In this document: positions 1 to 4,914 of the stretch, piece after piece
Numbering within the stretch: the first letter of the stretch is position 1
Layout of the letters: each line of letters begins with the position of its first letter
NCBI GenBank assembly: GCA_001795245.1
Contig: MGOD01000045.1
Coordinates: 1-5,206, forward strand
DNA: 5,206 nucleotides
Direction: 5' to 3'
Origin: Chloroflexi bacterium RBG_16_70_13
Lineage (GTDB): Bacteria; Chloroflexota; Limnocylindria; Limnocylindrales; CSP1-4
Notes under the pieces: generated by a model
Database searches by the model: none
Seen by the model: only the letters and a program-made list of their open reading frames with translations
Told to the model about the DNA's origin: nothing
Translations under genes and position numbers: made by a program

Positions 1-84
1 GCCCTCGAGACCGGCCAGCGCTTCGCCATCCGGGAGGGCGGCCGGACCGTCGGCGCCGGCGCGATCACGAGCATCACCGAGTAA
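1..84 (+). CDS. tuf: Elongation factor Tu, C-terminal end (5' truncated by window)
   Basis: The last 27 residues and the TAA stop of EF-Tu, the GTPase that carries aminoacyl-tRNA to the ribosomal A site. The visible part contains RFAIREGGRTVGAG, the highly conserved closing beta-strand region of domain 3, and ends in AITSITE. The GTPase domain and domain 2 lie upstream of the window. The reading frame is open from base 1 and the stop lies only 3 nt before the rpsJ start. That places tuf (end of the str operon) and the S10 operon in one apparent transcription unit, a common arrangement outside the enterics. Which tuf copy this is, if there are two, cannot be told. Confidence 0.95.
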   Translation, partial: ALETGQRFAIREGGRTVGAGAITSITE

Positions 85-87
85 CCG

Positions 88-396
88 ATGGCCAAGCAGC
101 GAATCCGGATCCGCCTCAAGGCGTACGACCACCGACTGCTCGATCAGTCGGCGGCCCAGATCGTCGAGACGGCCCAGCGCACCGGCGCCGACATCATCGG
201 CCCGGTGCCGCTGCCGACGCGGATCGAGAAGTTCACCGTCATCCGCTCGCCCTTCATCGACAAGGACAGCCGGGAGCAATTCGAGATCCGCACCCACAAG
301 CGGCTCGTCGACATCCTGGATCCGTCGTCGAAGACGGTCGACGCCCTGATGCGACTGTCCCTCCCCGCGGGCGTCGACATCGAAATCAAGATGTGA
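88..396 (+). CDS. rpsJ: 30S ribosomal protein S10 (NusE)
   Basis: S10, 102 residues, the usual bacterial length. It sits in the 30S head and, as NusE, also joins NusB in rRNA antitermination complexes. The S10 signature is complete at residues 29-44 (AQRTGADIIGPVPLPT). The protein starts with IRIRLKAYDHRLLDQS and ends with LPAGVDIEIKM, both typical. Residues 53-56 read RSPF where many bacteria have RSPH, probably a lineage trait. ATG 88 is 3 nt after the tuf stop with no clear Shine-Dalgarno, so initiation is probably coupled to tuf termination. The TGA stop (394-396) shares its A with an ATG at 396 in the pattern TGATG, which opens a small candidate frame through the spacer. Confidence 0.98.
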   Translation: MAKQRIRIRLKAYDHRLLDQSAAQIVETAQRTGADIIGPVPLPTRIEKFTVIRSPFIDKDSREQFEIRTHKRLVDILDPSSKTVDALMRLSLPAGVDIEIKM

Positions 397-545
397 TGAA
401 CCACGGTCACGCGCTCCCCCCGTCGATGGCGGCGTTGCCGCCTGCGCGCGCTCACTCACGCACGTTGGAGTGCGCTCGTTCGCGTGCTCGTCGGCGTCTT
501 GCCCTGAACGCGGGTGAGCGCGTGATGACGGGACTCACGGCATGA
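396..545 (+). CDS. Candidate small ORF spanning the rpsJ-rplC spacer (doubtful)
   Basis: An open frame of 49 codons plus TGA fills the whole gap between rpsJ and rplC. Its ATG (396-398) overlaps the rpsJ stop as TGATG, and its TGA (543-545) overlaps the rplC ATG (542-544) as ATGA. Both are classic translational-coupling geometries. The product would start MNHGHALPPSMAALPPAR, have an Arg-rich middle (SRARRRL, residues 39-45 counting back from the end region being acidic-poor) and end RVMTGLTA; I recognise no family. Against coding: about 14 of 48 codons after the start end in A or T, clearly more than in the flanking genes. There is no Shine-Dalgarno before ATG 396 or the internal ATG 426, and long open frames are common by chance at this GC content. 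It could be a leader peptide, a coupling ORF that keeps ribosomes running into rplC, or an accident. Only the frame and the overlaps are seen; function is unknown. Confidence 0.22.
   Translation: MNHGHALPPSMAALPPARAHSRTLECARSRARRRLALNAGERVMTGLTA
406..526 (+). repeat. Inverted repeat with competing 5' arms
   Basis: The left arm is 406-420 and the right arm 512-526, with a perfect core of 10 bp (407-416 against 516-525). An alternative left arm, 445-457, pairs with 512-524 and has a perfect core of 9 bp (447-455 against 514-522). The right arm ends 15 nt before the rplC start codon. Pairing was worked out by hand and no folding energies were computed. Confidence 0.55.
428..442 (+). repeat. Small perfect GC hairpin
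   Basis: GGCGGC (428-433), a GTT loop and GCCGCC (437-442) form a perfect 6-bp stem. It lies inside the loop of the long pairing 406-420/512-526 and just upstream of the alternative left arm 445-457, so it is compatible with either structure. No T-run follows it, so it is not a convincing terminator. Confidence 0.45.
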
Positions 546-1153
546 GTATCGGTCTCATTGGCCGGAAGGTCGGGATGACCCAGGTGTTCCAGGCGGACGG
601 GACGATGGTCGCCGTGTCCGTGCTCGAGGTCGCCCCGAACACGGTGACCCGGCTGCGCACCGCGGAGCGCGACGGCTACACCGCCGTCCAGCTCGGCACG
701 GACGAGAAGAAGAAGCTCACCAAGCCGCGGGCCGGCCAGCTCAAGGGCCTGCCGTCGCTGGCGACCCTCCGCGAGTTCAGGCTCGACGACCTAGCCGGCT
801 TCGAGGTGGGCCAGGCGATCGCCGTGGCCGAGATGTTCGCCCCGGGCGACCTCGTCGACGTCACCGGCGTCTCGAAGGGCAAGGGCTTTGCCGGCCACAT
901 CAAGCGCCACCACTTCCATCGCGGCCCCAAGACCCACGGCTCGGATCACCACCGCGAGCCCGGCTCGATCGGCCCGGGCACGACGCCCGGTCGGGTCTAC
1001 AAGGGCGTCCGGATGGCCGGCCACATGGGCGATGCCCAGGTCACGACCAAGAAGGTCAAGGTCGTCAGCGCCGATGCCGAGAAGAACCTGCTCCTGCTCC
1101 AGGGCAGCCTGCCCGGCGCCCGCGGCAGCCTGATCCTCGTGAAGAAGGCCTGA
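542..1153 (+). CDS. rplC: 50S ribosomal protein L3
   Basis: L3, 203 residues, is one of the two assembly-initiator proteins of the 50S subunit and reaches toward the peptidyl-transferase centre. It opens with IGLIGRKVGMTQVF, the standard L3 start. The family signature is complete at residues 99-122 (F99, D106, G109, S111, GKG 113-115, G118, R122). The conserved loop region follows: HHFHRGPKTHGS, then PGSIG and TPGRVYKG around 140-154. Thr147 aligns with the Gln that PrmB methylates in E. coli, so that modification is not expected. ATG 542 is chosen because it begins the conserved N-terminus. The only Shine-Dalgarno-like stretch is a poor GGGA at 530-533, so initiation may depend on upstream coupling or RNA structure. 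It is followed by rplD after 3 nt. Confidence 0.98.
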   Translation: MSIGLIGRKVGMTQVFQADGTMVAVSVLEVAPNTVTRLRTAERDGYTAVQLGTDEKKKLTKPRAGQLKGLPSLATLREFRLDDLAGFEVGQAIAVAEMFAPGDLVDVTGVSKGKGFAGHIKRHHFHRGPKTHGSDHHREPGSIGPGTTPGRVYKGVRMAGHMGDAQVTTKKVKVVSADAEKNLLLLQGSLPGARGSLILVKKA

Positions 1154-1156
1154 CCG

Positions 1157-1780
1157 ATGCCCCAGACCACCCTCTACGACAGGACCGGCGCGTCGGTCGG
1201 CAGCGTCGAGCTCAGCGACGAGCTCTTCGCCGCGCCGGTGAACGTCGCCGTCCTTCACCAGGTCGTCACCGCCCAGCTCGCCGCCCGGCGAGCCGGGACG
1301 CACGACACCAAGACCCGCGGCGAGGTCCGGGGCGGCGGCAGGAAACCGTACCGCCAGAAGGGAACCGGCCGCGCTCGCCAGGGCTCCAGGTCCGCACCCC
1401 ATTACCGCGGCGGCGGGGCCGTCTTCGGGCCGCATCCGCGCTCCTACGAGCAGCGGCTGCCGAGGAAGATGCGCCGCCTTGCCCTCCGTGGCGCGCTGAC
1501 GGCCAAGCTCGGCGACGCGGCGATCCGGATCGTCGACACGTTTGCCCTGGAGCGGATCAGGACGCGCGACTTCGCCGGGATCCTGGCGGCCCTCAACGCC
1601 ACGGGCCGGGTCCTCGTGGTCGCCCCCGCCGGCGATGAGCAGCTCCGGCTGTCGGCCCGCAACCTGCCGACGGTCGAGGTAATCCACGCCGATTCGCTCA
1701 ACGTCGTCGACCTCATCAAGGCCGACACCGTGGTCATCGAGCAGCCGGCCCTCGCCCGGATGGAGGAGGTGTACCTGTGA
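1157..1780 (+). CDS. rplD: 50S ribosomal protein L4
   Basis: L4, 207 residues, close to the family norm. Its globular domain binds domain I of 23S rRNA, and a long basic loop reaches into the peptide exit tunnel. That loop is clear at about residues 54-100: GEVRGGGRKPYRQKGTGRAR, then GSRSAPHYRGGGAVFGPHPRSY. After it come the typical LPRKMRRLALRGALTAKL helix and the C-terminal LNVVDLIKAD. In E. coli L4 also represses its own operon through the S10 leader. Here such a leader could lie only downstream of rpsJ, and that role is untested. The start follows the rplC stop by 3 nt, with GAAGAAGG (1141-1148) as a modest Shine-Dalgarno 8 nt away. The 3' end overlaps rplW by 4 nt. Confidence 0.98.
   Translation: MPQTTLYDRTGASVGSVELSDELFAAPVNVAVLHQVVTAQLAARRAGTHDTKTRGEVRGGGRKPYRQKGTGRARQGSRSAPHYRGGGAVFGPHPRSYEQRLPRKMRRLALRGALTAKLGDAAIRIVDTFALERIRTRDFAGILAALNATGRVLVVAPAGDEQLRLSARNLPTVEVIHADSLNVVDLIKADTVVIEQPALARMEEVYL
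1762..1769 (+). promoter_or_regulatory. Strong Shine-Dalgarno for rplW inside rplD
   Basis: GGAGGAGG ends 7 nt before the GTG at 1777, the best ribosome binding site in the window. It lies within the last codons of rplD and settles the non-ATG start of rplW in the 4-nt GTGA overlap. Confidence 0.85.
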
Positions 1781-2091
1781 GCGTCCTGACCGCTCCGGAG
1801 ATCGTCCTCCGCCCCGTGATCAGCGAGAAGTCGATCGACGAATCGAGCCGTGGCAAGTACACCTTCGCGGTCCATCCCGACGCCAACAAGATCCAGATCA
1901 AGGCGGCGATCGAGGAGCTCTACAAGACCGACAAGGTCACCGTCGTGGCCGTCAACGTCCTCACCAGGCAGCCCCGGAAGAAGGTCACCGGCACCCGCCG
2001 CGGGCGGGTGACCGGGCGGATCTCCGGCTGGCGCAAGGCCGTCGTCACCCTGGCCCCCGGCCAGAAGATCCAGTTCTTCGAGGGGGTCTAG
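1777..2091 (+). CDS. rplW: 50S ribosomal protein L23
   Basis: L23, 104 residues, lies at the exit of the peptide tunnel, where trigger factor and SRP dock. The N-terminal EIVLRPVISEKS (residues 8-19) is the conserved L23 opening. The C-terminal signature is complete at residues 86-101 (RKAVVTLAPGQKIQFF). The basic stretch between them, RQPRKKVTGTRRGR (64-77), is the usual rRNA-binding loop. The start is GTG, not ATG. It overlaps the rplD stop as GTGA and has an excellent Shine-Dalgarno 7 nt upstream; no other start gives a normal N-terminus. Coupled translation of L4 and L23 is therefore likely. The TAG stop is 2 nt before rplB. Confidence 0.97.
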   Translation: MSVLTAPEIVLRPVISEKSIDESSRGKYTFAVHPDANKIQIKAAIEELYKTDKVTVVAVNVLTRQPRKKVTGTRRGRVTGRISGWRKAVVTLAPGQKIQFFEGV

Positions 2092-2093
2092 CG

Positions 2094-2921
2094 ATGCCGC
2101 TGCGGACGTACAAGGCCACCTCGCCCGGGCGTCGCGGGATGACCCGCTCGACGTTCGAGGAGATCACGACCGACGAGCCGTACAAGCCGCTTCTCGAGCC
2201 CCAGAAGCGGGCCTCCGGCCGGAACAATGCCGGCCGGCTCACCGTTCGCCATCGCGGCGGCGGCGAGAAGACCCACTACCGCCGGATCGACTTCAAGCGC
2301 GACAAGCACGGCGTGCCCGCGCGGGTCGCCACCGTCGAGTACGACCCGAATCGCTCCGCGCGGATCGGTCTCCTCCACTATCGCGACGGCGAGAAGCGGT
2401 ACATGCTCCTGCCCCACGGCCTGAAGGTCGGCGACATCGTCCTGTCCGGGCCAGAGGCGGAGGCACGGGTCGGCAACGCCCTGCCGATCGCGAAGATCCC
2501 GCTGGGCACCACGATCCACAGCATCGAGCTCATCCCGGGCAAGGGCGGCCAGATCGTCCGGTCCGCCGGGACCTCGGCCCAGCTCCTCGCCAAGGAGGGT
2601 GACTACGCCCAGGTTCGCCTGCCGTCGGGGGAAGTTCGCCGGGTGAACATCCGGTGCATGGCCACCGTTGGCCAGGTCGGCAACCTGGACCACGAAAACC
2701 AGAACCTCGGCAAGGCCGGCCGGGCCCGTCATATGGGCCAGCGGCCGGAGGTCCGGGGCGTCGTCATGAACCCGCGCGACCATCCGCACGGCGGCGGCGA
2801 GGGCAAGTCCCCGACCGGGATGCCGCCCAAGACCCCGTGGGGAAAGCCGGCGATGGGCTATCGCACCCGGCGTGGCAAGACCACCTCGCGGCTCATCGTC
2901 CGCTCGCGGCACCGGAAGTAG
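2094..2921 (+). CDS. rplB: 50S ribosomal protein L2
   Basis: L2, 275 residues, near the usual 273-277. It is a universally conserved 23S rRNA-binding protein needed for subunit association and peptidyl-transferase activity. The N-terminus MPLRTYKATSPGRR is typical. RLTVRHRGGGEKTHYRRIDF (48-67) and VATVEYDPNRSARI (78-91) form the OB-fold domain. GDYAQVRLPSGEVR (169-182) and GNLDHENQNLGKAGRAR (196-212) belong to the SH3-like domain. The signature is complete at 218-229 (P218, RG 221-222, N226, D229). It is followed by HPHGGGEG, holding the conserved histidine implicated in function in E. coli (probably His230 here). The tail SRLIVRSRHRK is basic as expected. The Shine-Dalgarno is GAGGGGG (2080-2086), 7 nt before ATG, inside the end of rplW. 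Confidence 0.98.
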   Translation: MPLRTYKATSPGRRGMTRSTFEEITTDEPYKPLLEPQKRASGRNNAGRLTVRHRGGGEKTHYRRIDFKRDKHGVPARVATVEYDPNRSARIGLLHYRDGEKRYMLLPHGLKVGDIVLSGPEAEARVGNALPIAKIPLGTTIHSIELIPGKGGQIVRSAGTSAQLLAKEGDYAQVRLPSGEVRRVNIRCMATVGQVGNLDHENQNLGKAGRARHMGQRPEVRGVVMNPRDHPHGGGEGKSPTGMPPKTPWGKPAMGYRTRRGKTTSRLIVRSRHRK

Positions 2922-2922
2922 C

Positions 2923-2939
2923 GGGGAGGCAGGCAGGAG
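2923..2939 (+). promoter_or_regulatory. Purine-rich multiple Shine-Dalgarno before rpsS
   Basis: The 18-nt gap between rplB and rpsS is nearly all purine and holds overlapping matches: GGGGAGG (2923-2929), AGGCAGG (2931-2937) and AGGAG (2935-2939). The last abuts the ATG and is too close to work. The first, 10 nt away, is the likely site. It is the only non-coupled gap of this kind downstream of rplC, suggesting independent strong initiation of rpsS. Confidence 0.65.
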
Positions 2940-3224
2940 ATGTCCCGTTCCATCAAGAAGGGCCCGTTCGTCGAGGCCCGCCTTCTCGGCCGGATCGAGG
3001 AGATGAACAAGCGCAGCGAGAAGAAGGTCGTCAAGACCTGGTCCCGCGCGTCGGTCATCTTCCCGACGTTCATCGGCCATACCGTCGCCGTCTACAACGG
3101 CCGCAAGCATGTCCCGGTCTACGTGACCGAGAACATGGTCGGCCACCGACTCGGTGAGTTCGCCCCGACCCGCACCTACCGCGGGCACGGCAAGCACACC
3201 GACCGGTCCGTGAGCCCGAAGTAG
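2940..3224 (+). CDS. rpsS: 30S ribosomal protein S19
   Basis: S19, 94 residues, sits in the 30S head with S13 and helps hold 16S rRNA near the A-site tRNA. It begins with the standard MSRSIKKGPFVEARLL. The signature is complete at residues 53-77: NGR 53-55, V62, VG 67-68, LGEF 71-74, T77. The C-terminal TRTYRGHGKHTDRS is the usual basic, flexible tail. ATG 2940 is unambiguous from the conserved first residues. rplB ends 18 nt upstream, and the TAG stop is embedded in the Shine-Dalgarno of rplV. Confidence 0.98.
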   Translation: MSRSIKKGPFVEARLLGRIEEMNKRSEKKVVKTWSRASVIFPTFIGHTVAVYNGRKHVPVYVTENMVGHRLGEFAPTRTYRGHGKHTDRSVSPK

Positions 3225-3227
3225 GAG
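3223..3227 (+). promoter_or_regulatory. Shine-Dalgarno for rplV overlapping the rpsS stop
   Basis: AGGAG shares bases with the rpsS TAG stop (3222-3224) and lies 8 nt before GTG 3236. It supports the GTG start of rplV and tight coupling of rpsS termination with rplV initiation. Confidence 0.75.
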
Positions 3228-3235
3228 CCGGCATC

Positions 3236-3574
3236 GTGCGTGTCTCCGCCACCGCCAAGTACCTCCGCGGCTCCACCCGGAAGGCCCGCCTGGTCGTCCA
3301 GGTCATCAAGGGCCGGTCCGTGGAGGAGGCTGCCGCCCTGCTCCGGTTCATGCCCCAGCACGCCGCCAAGGACGTCGCCAAGGTGCTCAAGAGCGCCGCG
3401 GCCAACGCCGAGAACAACCTGAACCTGCCGGCCGACGAGCTGATCGTCCTCGACGCGCGAGCGGACGAAGGACCCACGATCAAGCGCTGGCGGCCGCGCG
3501 CCCAGGGTCGGGCCTTTCCGATCCACAAGGCGCAGACCCACATCACCGTGACCGTCGGAAACCGGGAGGCCTGA
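3236..3574 (+). CDS. rplV: 50S ribosomal protein L22
   Basis: L22, 112 residues, the normal size. Its globular domain lies on the 50S surface near the tunnel exit. A long beta-hairpin lines the tunnel opposite L4, the site of macrolide-resistance changes in other bacteria. The N-terminal half has AKYLRGSTRKARLVVQVIKG (7-26). The C-terminal signature is complete at 83-107 (K83, R88, GR 91-92, H102 then ITVTV), and the hairpin tip lies about 84-95. The start is GTG with AGGAG 8 nt upstream; no ATG nearby would give the conserved opening. The stop is 2 nt before rpsC. The GGGAGG that serves rpsC lies in the last codons of rplV. Confidence 0.97.
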   Translation: MRVSATAKYLRGSTRKARLVVQVIKGRSVEEAAALLRFMPQHAAKDVAKVLKSAAANAENNLNLPADELIVLDARADEGPTIKRWRPRAQGRAFPIHKAQTHITVTVGNREA

Positions 3575-3576
3575 CC

Positions 3577-4248
3577 ATGGGACACAAGGTCCACCCGTAC
3601 GGCTTCCGCCTCGGGGTGACGCGCACCTGGACCGCCAAGTGGTACCAGGACAAGGAGTACACGACCCTCCTCAAGGAGGACATCACGATCCGCCAGCTCG
3701 TCGGGGCGCGGCTCGCCAACGCCAGCGTCAGCGGCCTCGAGATCGAGCGCAACTTTGGCCAGGTCACCGTCACGGTCCACACGGCCAAGCCGGGCATCGT
3801 CATCGGCAAGGGCGGCCAGAACGTCGAGATCCTCCGTCAGCAGATCGGCGCCCTCACGAAGCGCAAGGTCAAGCTCGAGATCAAGGAGATCCGCCAGCCC
3901 GAGCTCGACGCCTACCTCGTCGCGGTCAACATCAGCCAGCAGCTGACCCGCCGAATCGCCTTCAAGAAGGCGATGAAGCAGGCCATCCAGCGCTCGATGA
4001 AAGCCGGGGCCAAGGGCGTCAAGATCATGGTCGCCGGACGCCTCGGTGGCGCCGAGATGGGCCGCCGCGAATGGGACAAGGAAGGGCGCATCCCGCTCGG
4101 CACGCTCCGGGCCGACATCAGCTACGGCCAGGTCCACGCCCACACGACCTACGGCCGGATCGGCGTCAAGGTCTGGATCTACCGCGGCGACTTCGCGCCC
4201 GAGCGGCCCGTCGCGCCGCCCCAGGTGGCCCTGGGGCCGGGGGCCTAG
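3577..4248 (+). CDS. rpsC: 30S ribosomal protein S3
   Basis: S3, 223 residues, is a 30S head protein at the mRNA entry channel. It starts MGHKVHPYGFRLGV, typical. The type II KH domain is clear, with IVIGKGG at 74-80 (GKGG loop 77-80). The C-terminal domain has MVAGRLGGAEMGRREW (151-166) and AHTTYGRIGVKVWIYRG (188-204). Basic residues K130, K131 and K134 align with the E. coli R131/R132/K135 set linked to mRNA unwinding, with Lys replacing Arg twice. Two positions in the S3 signature depart from the usual residues: Gly175 (PLGTLRAD, commonly His or Gln) and Ser182 (commonly Asp). The tail from about 207 is Pro/Ala-rich. The Shine-Dalgarno is GGGAGG (3564-3569), 7 nt before ATG. The TAG stop is 3 nt before rplP. 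Confidence 0.98.
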   Translation: MGHKVHPYGFRLGVTRTWTAKWYQDKEYTTLLKEDITIRQLVGARLANASVSGLEIERNFGQVTVTVHTAKPGIVIGKGGQNVEILRQQIGALTKRKVKLEIKEIRQPELDAYLVAVNISQQLTRRIAFKKAMKQAIQRSMKAGAKGVKIMVAGRLGGAEMGRREWDKEGRIPLGTLRADISYGQVHAHTTYGRIGVKVWIYRGDFAPERPVAPPQVALGPGA

Positions 4249-4251
4249 ACG

Positions 4252-4695
4252 ATGCTCCTCCCGCGACGCGTCAAGCACCGCAAGGTGATGCGAGGCCGAA
4301 TGTCCGGCGTCGCCAAGGGCGGCCACTTCGTCGCCTTCGGCGAGTACGGCCTGGCCACGACGGAGCCGGCCTGGATCACGAGCCGCCAGATCGAGGCCGC
4401 CCGGCGGGCGATGACCCGCTCGGTCAAGCGTGGCGGCAAGATCTGGATCCGCGTCTTCCCGGACAAGCCTGTCACCAAGAAGCCGGCCGAGACCCGGATG
4501 GGCTCGGGCAAGGGCGCGCCCGATCACTGGGTCGCGGTCGTCAAGCCGGGCCGGATCCTGTTCGAGATGGCGGGCGTCGGCCGCGCCGAGGCCGCCGAGG
4601 CCATGCGCCTCGCCGCCCACAAGCTGCCCGTGGCGACGCGCGTCGTCGTCCGCGAGTCCGCCCTGATGGAAGGCCCTGACGATGGACATCGGTAA
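4252..4695 (+). CDS. rplP: 50S ribosomal protein L16
   Basis: L16, 147 residues, helps position the A-site tRNA near the peptidyl-transferase centre and is added late in 50S assembly. The start MLLPRRVKHRKVMRGRMSG is typical. Signature 1 is complete at 59-70 (KRGGKIWIRVFP) and signature 2 at 82-93 (RMGSGKG then W93). Arg82 aligns with the Arg hydroxylated in E. coli L16. The C-terminus runs past the conserved KLPVATRVVVRE into a tail ending MEGPDDGHR, whose last codons overlap rpmC by 14 nt. Upstream Shine-Dalgarno evidence is weak (a G-run 4238-4243 in the end of rpsC), so initiation is probably coupled to rpsC. Confidence 0.98.
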   Translation: MLLPRRVKHRKVMRGRMSGVAKGGHFVAFGEYGLATTEPAWITSRQIEAARRAMTRSVKRGGKIWIRVFPDKPVTKKPAETRMGSGKGAPDHWVAVVKPGRILFEMAGVGRAEAAEAMRLAAHKLPVATRVVVRESALMEGPDDGHR

Positions 4696-4903
4696 GGTCC
4701 GGGAGCTCTCCGACGCCGAGCTCGAGACGGCCCTGCGCGACGCGAAGCAGGATCTCTGGAGCGCCCGGTTCGCGCTGTCCACCCGGCAGCTCAATGACAC
4801 GAGCACGATTCCGCAGACCCGCCGACGGATCGCCCGGATCCTCACGGTCCAGCGCGAGCGGCTCACCGCGCGGACGGCTCCGGCCGGCCGGAAGTCGGCG
4901 TGA
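4682..4903 (+). CDS. rpmC: 50S ribosomal protein L29
   Basis: L29, 73 residues, is a small two-helix protein next to L23 at the tunnel exit, where SRP and trigger factor bind. The first helix holds VRELSDAELETALRDAKQDL (6-25). Then come RFALSTRQLNDTSTIPQTRR (29-48) and RIARILTVQRER (49-60), matching the family pattern of a long coiled hairpin. The C-terminal tail TARTAPAGRKSA is lineage-variable. ATG 4682 has GGAAGG (4668-4673) 8 nt upstream and lies 14 nt inside the rplP frame. It gives the expected N-terminus, so the overlap looks real. The stop is 11 nt before the ATG of rpsQ. Confidence 0.96.
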   Translation: MDIGKVRELSDAELETALRDAKQDLWSARFALSTRQLNDTSTIPQTRRRIARILTVQRERLTARTAPAGRKSA

Positions 4904-4914
4904 GGGATCGATCG

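Larger units (their letters stand above)
397..541 (+). promoter_or_regulatory. 145-nt structured spacer between rpsJ and rplC, candidate leader or attenuator
   Basis: The only long gap in the window, about 70% GC by my count. Its 3' segment 512-526 can pair with 406-420 (13 Watson-Crick pairs, one G-U, one mismatch; a 10-bp perfect core TCACGCGCTC/GAGCGCGTGA). The same segment can instead pair with 445-457 (11 Watson-Crick pairs, two G-U; a 9-bp perfect core CGCGCTCAC/GTGAGCGCG). The two pairings exclude each other. A third, weak option pairs GTGAG 514-518 with CTCAC 534-538, around a GGGA (530-533) that is the only Shine-Dalgarno-like stretch before rplC. No U-run follows any stem, so a simple intrinsic terminator is not seen, and no good -35/-10 pair was found. 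In E. coli, L4 represses the S10 operon through a leader upstream of rpsJ. A comparable role here is inference. Confidence 0.4.

Noticed and set aside
428..450. GC hairpin as an intrinsic terminator after rpsJ
   Set aside because: The stem is perfect but only 6 bp and is followed by TGCGCGCG, not a T-run.
144..455. 103-codon minus-strand frame reaching into the rpsJ-rplC spacer
   Set aside because: Most of it is antisense to rpsJ. No ribosome binding site or recognised motif was found, and the spacer is better explained by + strand features.
499..527. Possible promoter TTGCCC with a 17-nt spacer to GTGATG before rplC
   Set aside because: The -10 match is very poor and a TTG triplet is expected by chance; there is no support for a sigma-70 type promoter.
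791..1687. 298-codon minus-strand open frame opposite rplC and rplD
   Set aside because: It is a GC-driven shadow; both strands cannot be under the strong constraint seen in L3 and L4, and no start signal supports it.
2088..3197. 369-codon minus-strand open frame opposite rplB and rpsS
   Set aside because: It is a shadow of conserved + strand genes with no recognisable domain.
4232..4248. GGCC-GGG-GGCC mini-hairpin at the end of rpsC
   Set aside because: It has a 4-bp stem within coding sequence for a Pro/Gly/Ala tail, easily explained by GC-rich codons.
3639..4679. 346-codon + strand frame overlapping rpsC and rplP
   Set aside because: It is out of frame with two clearly identified genes, and the product is repetitive Pro/Arg/Gly/Asp sequence typical of a shifted frame.
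4900..4914. GTG 4900 as the rpsQ start (GTGA overlap with the rpmC stop)
   Set aside because: ATG 4915 has a better-placed GAGGG and gives a normal S17 N-terminus; the GTG remains possible and is noted in the rpsQ entry.
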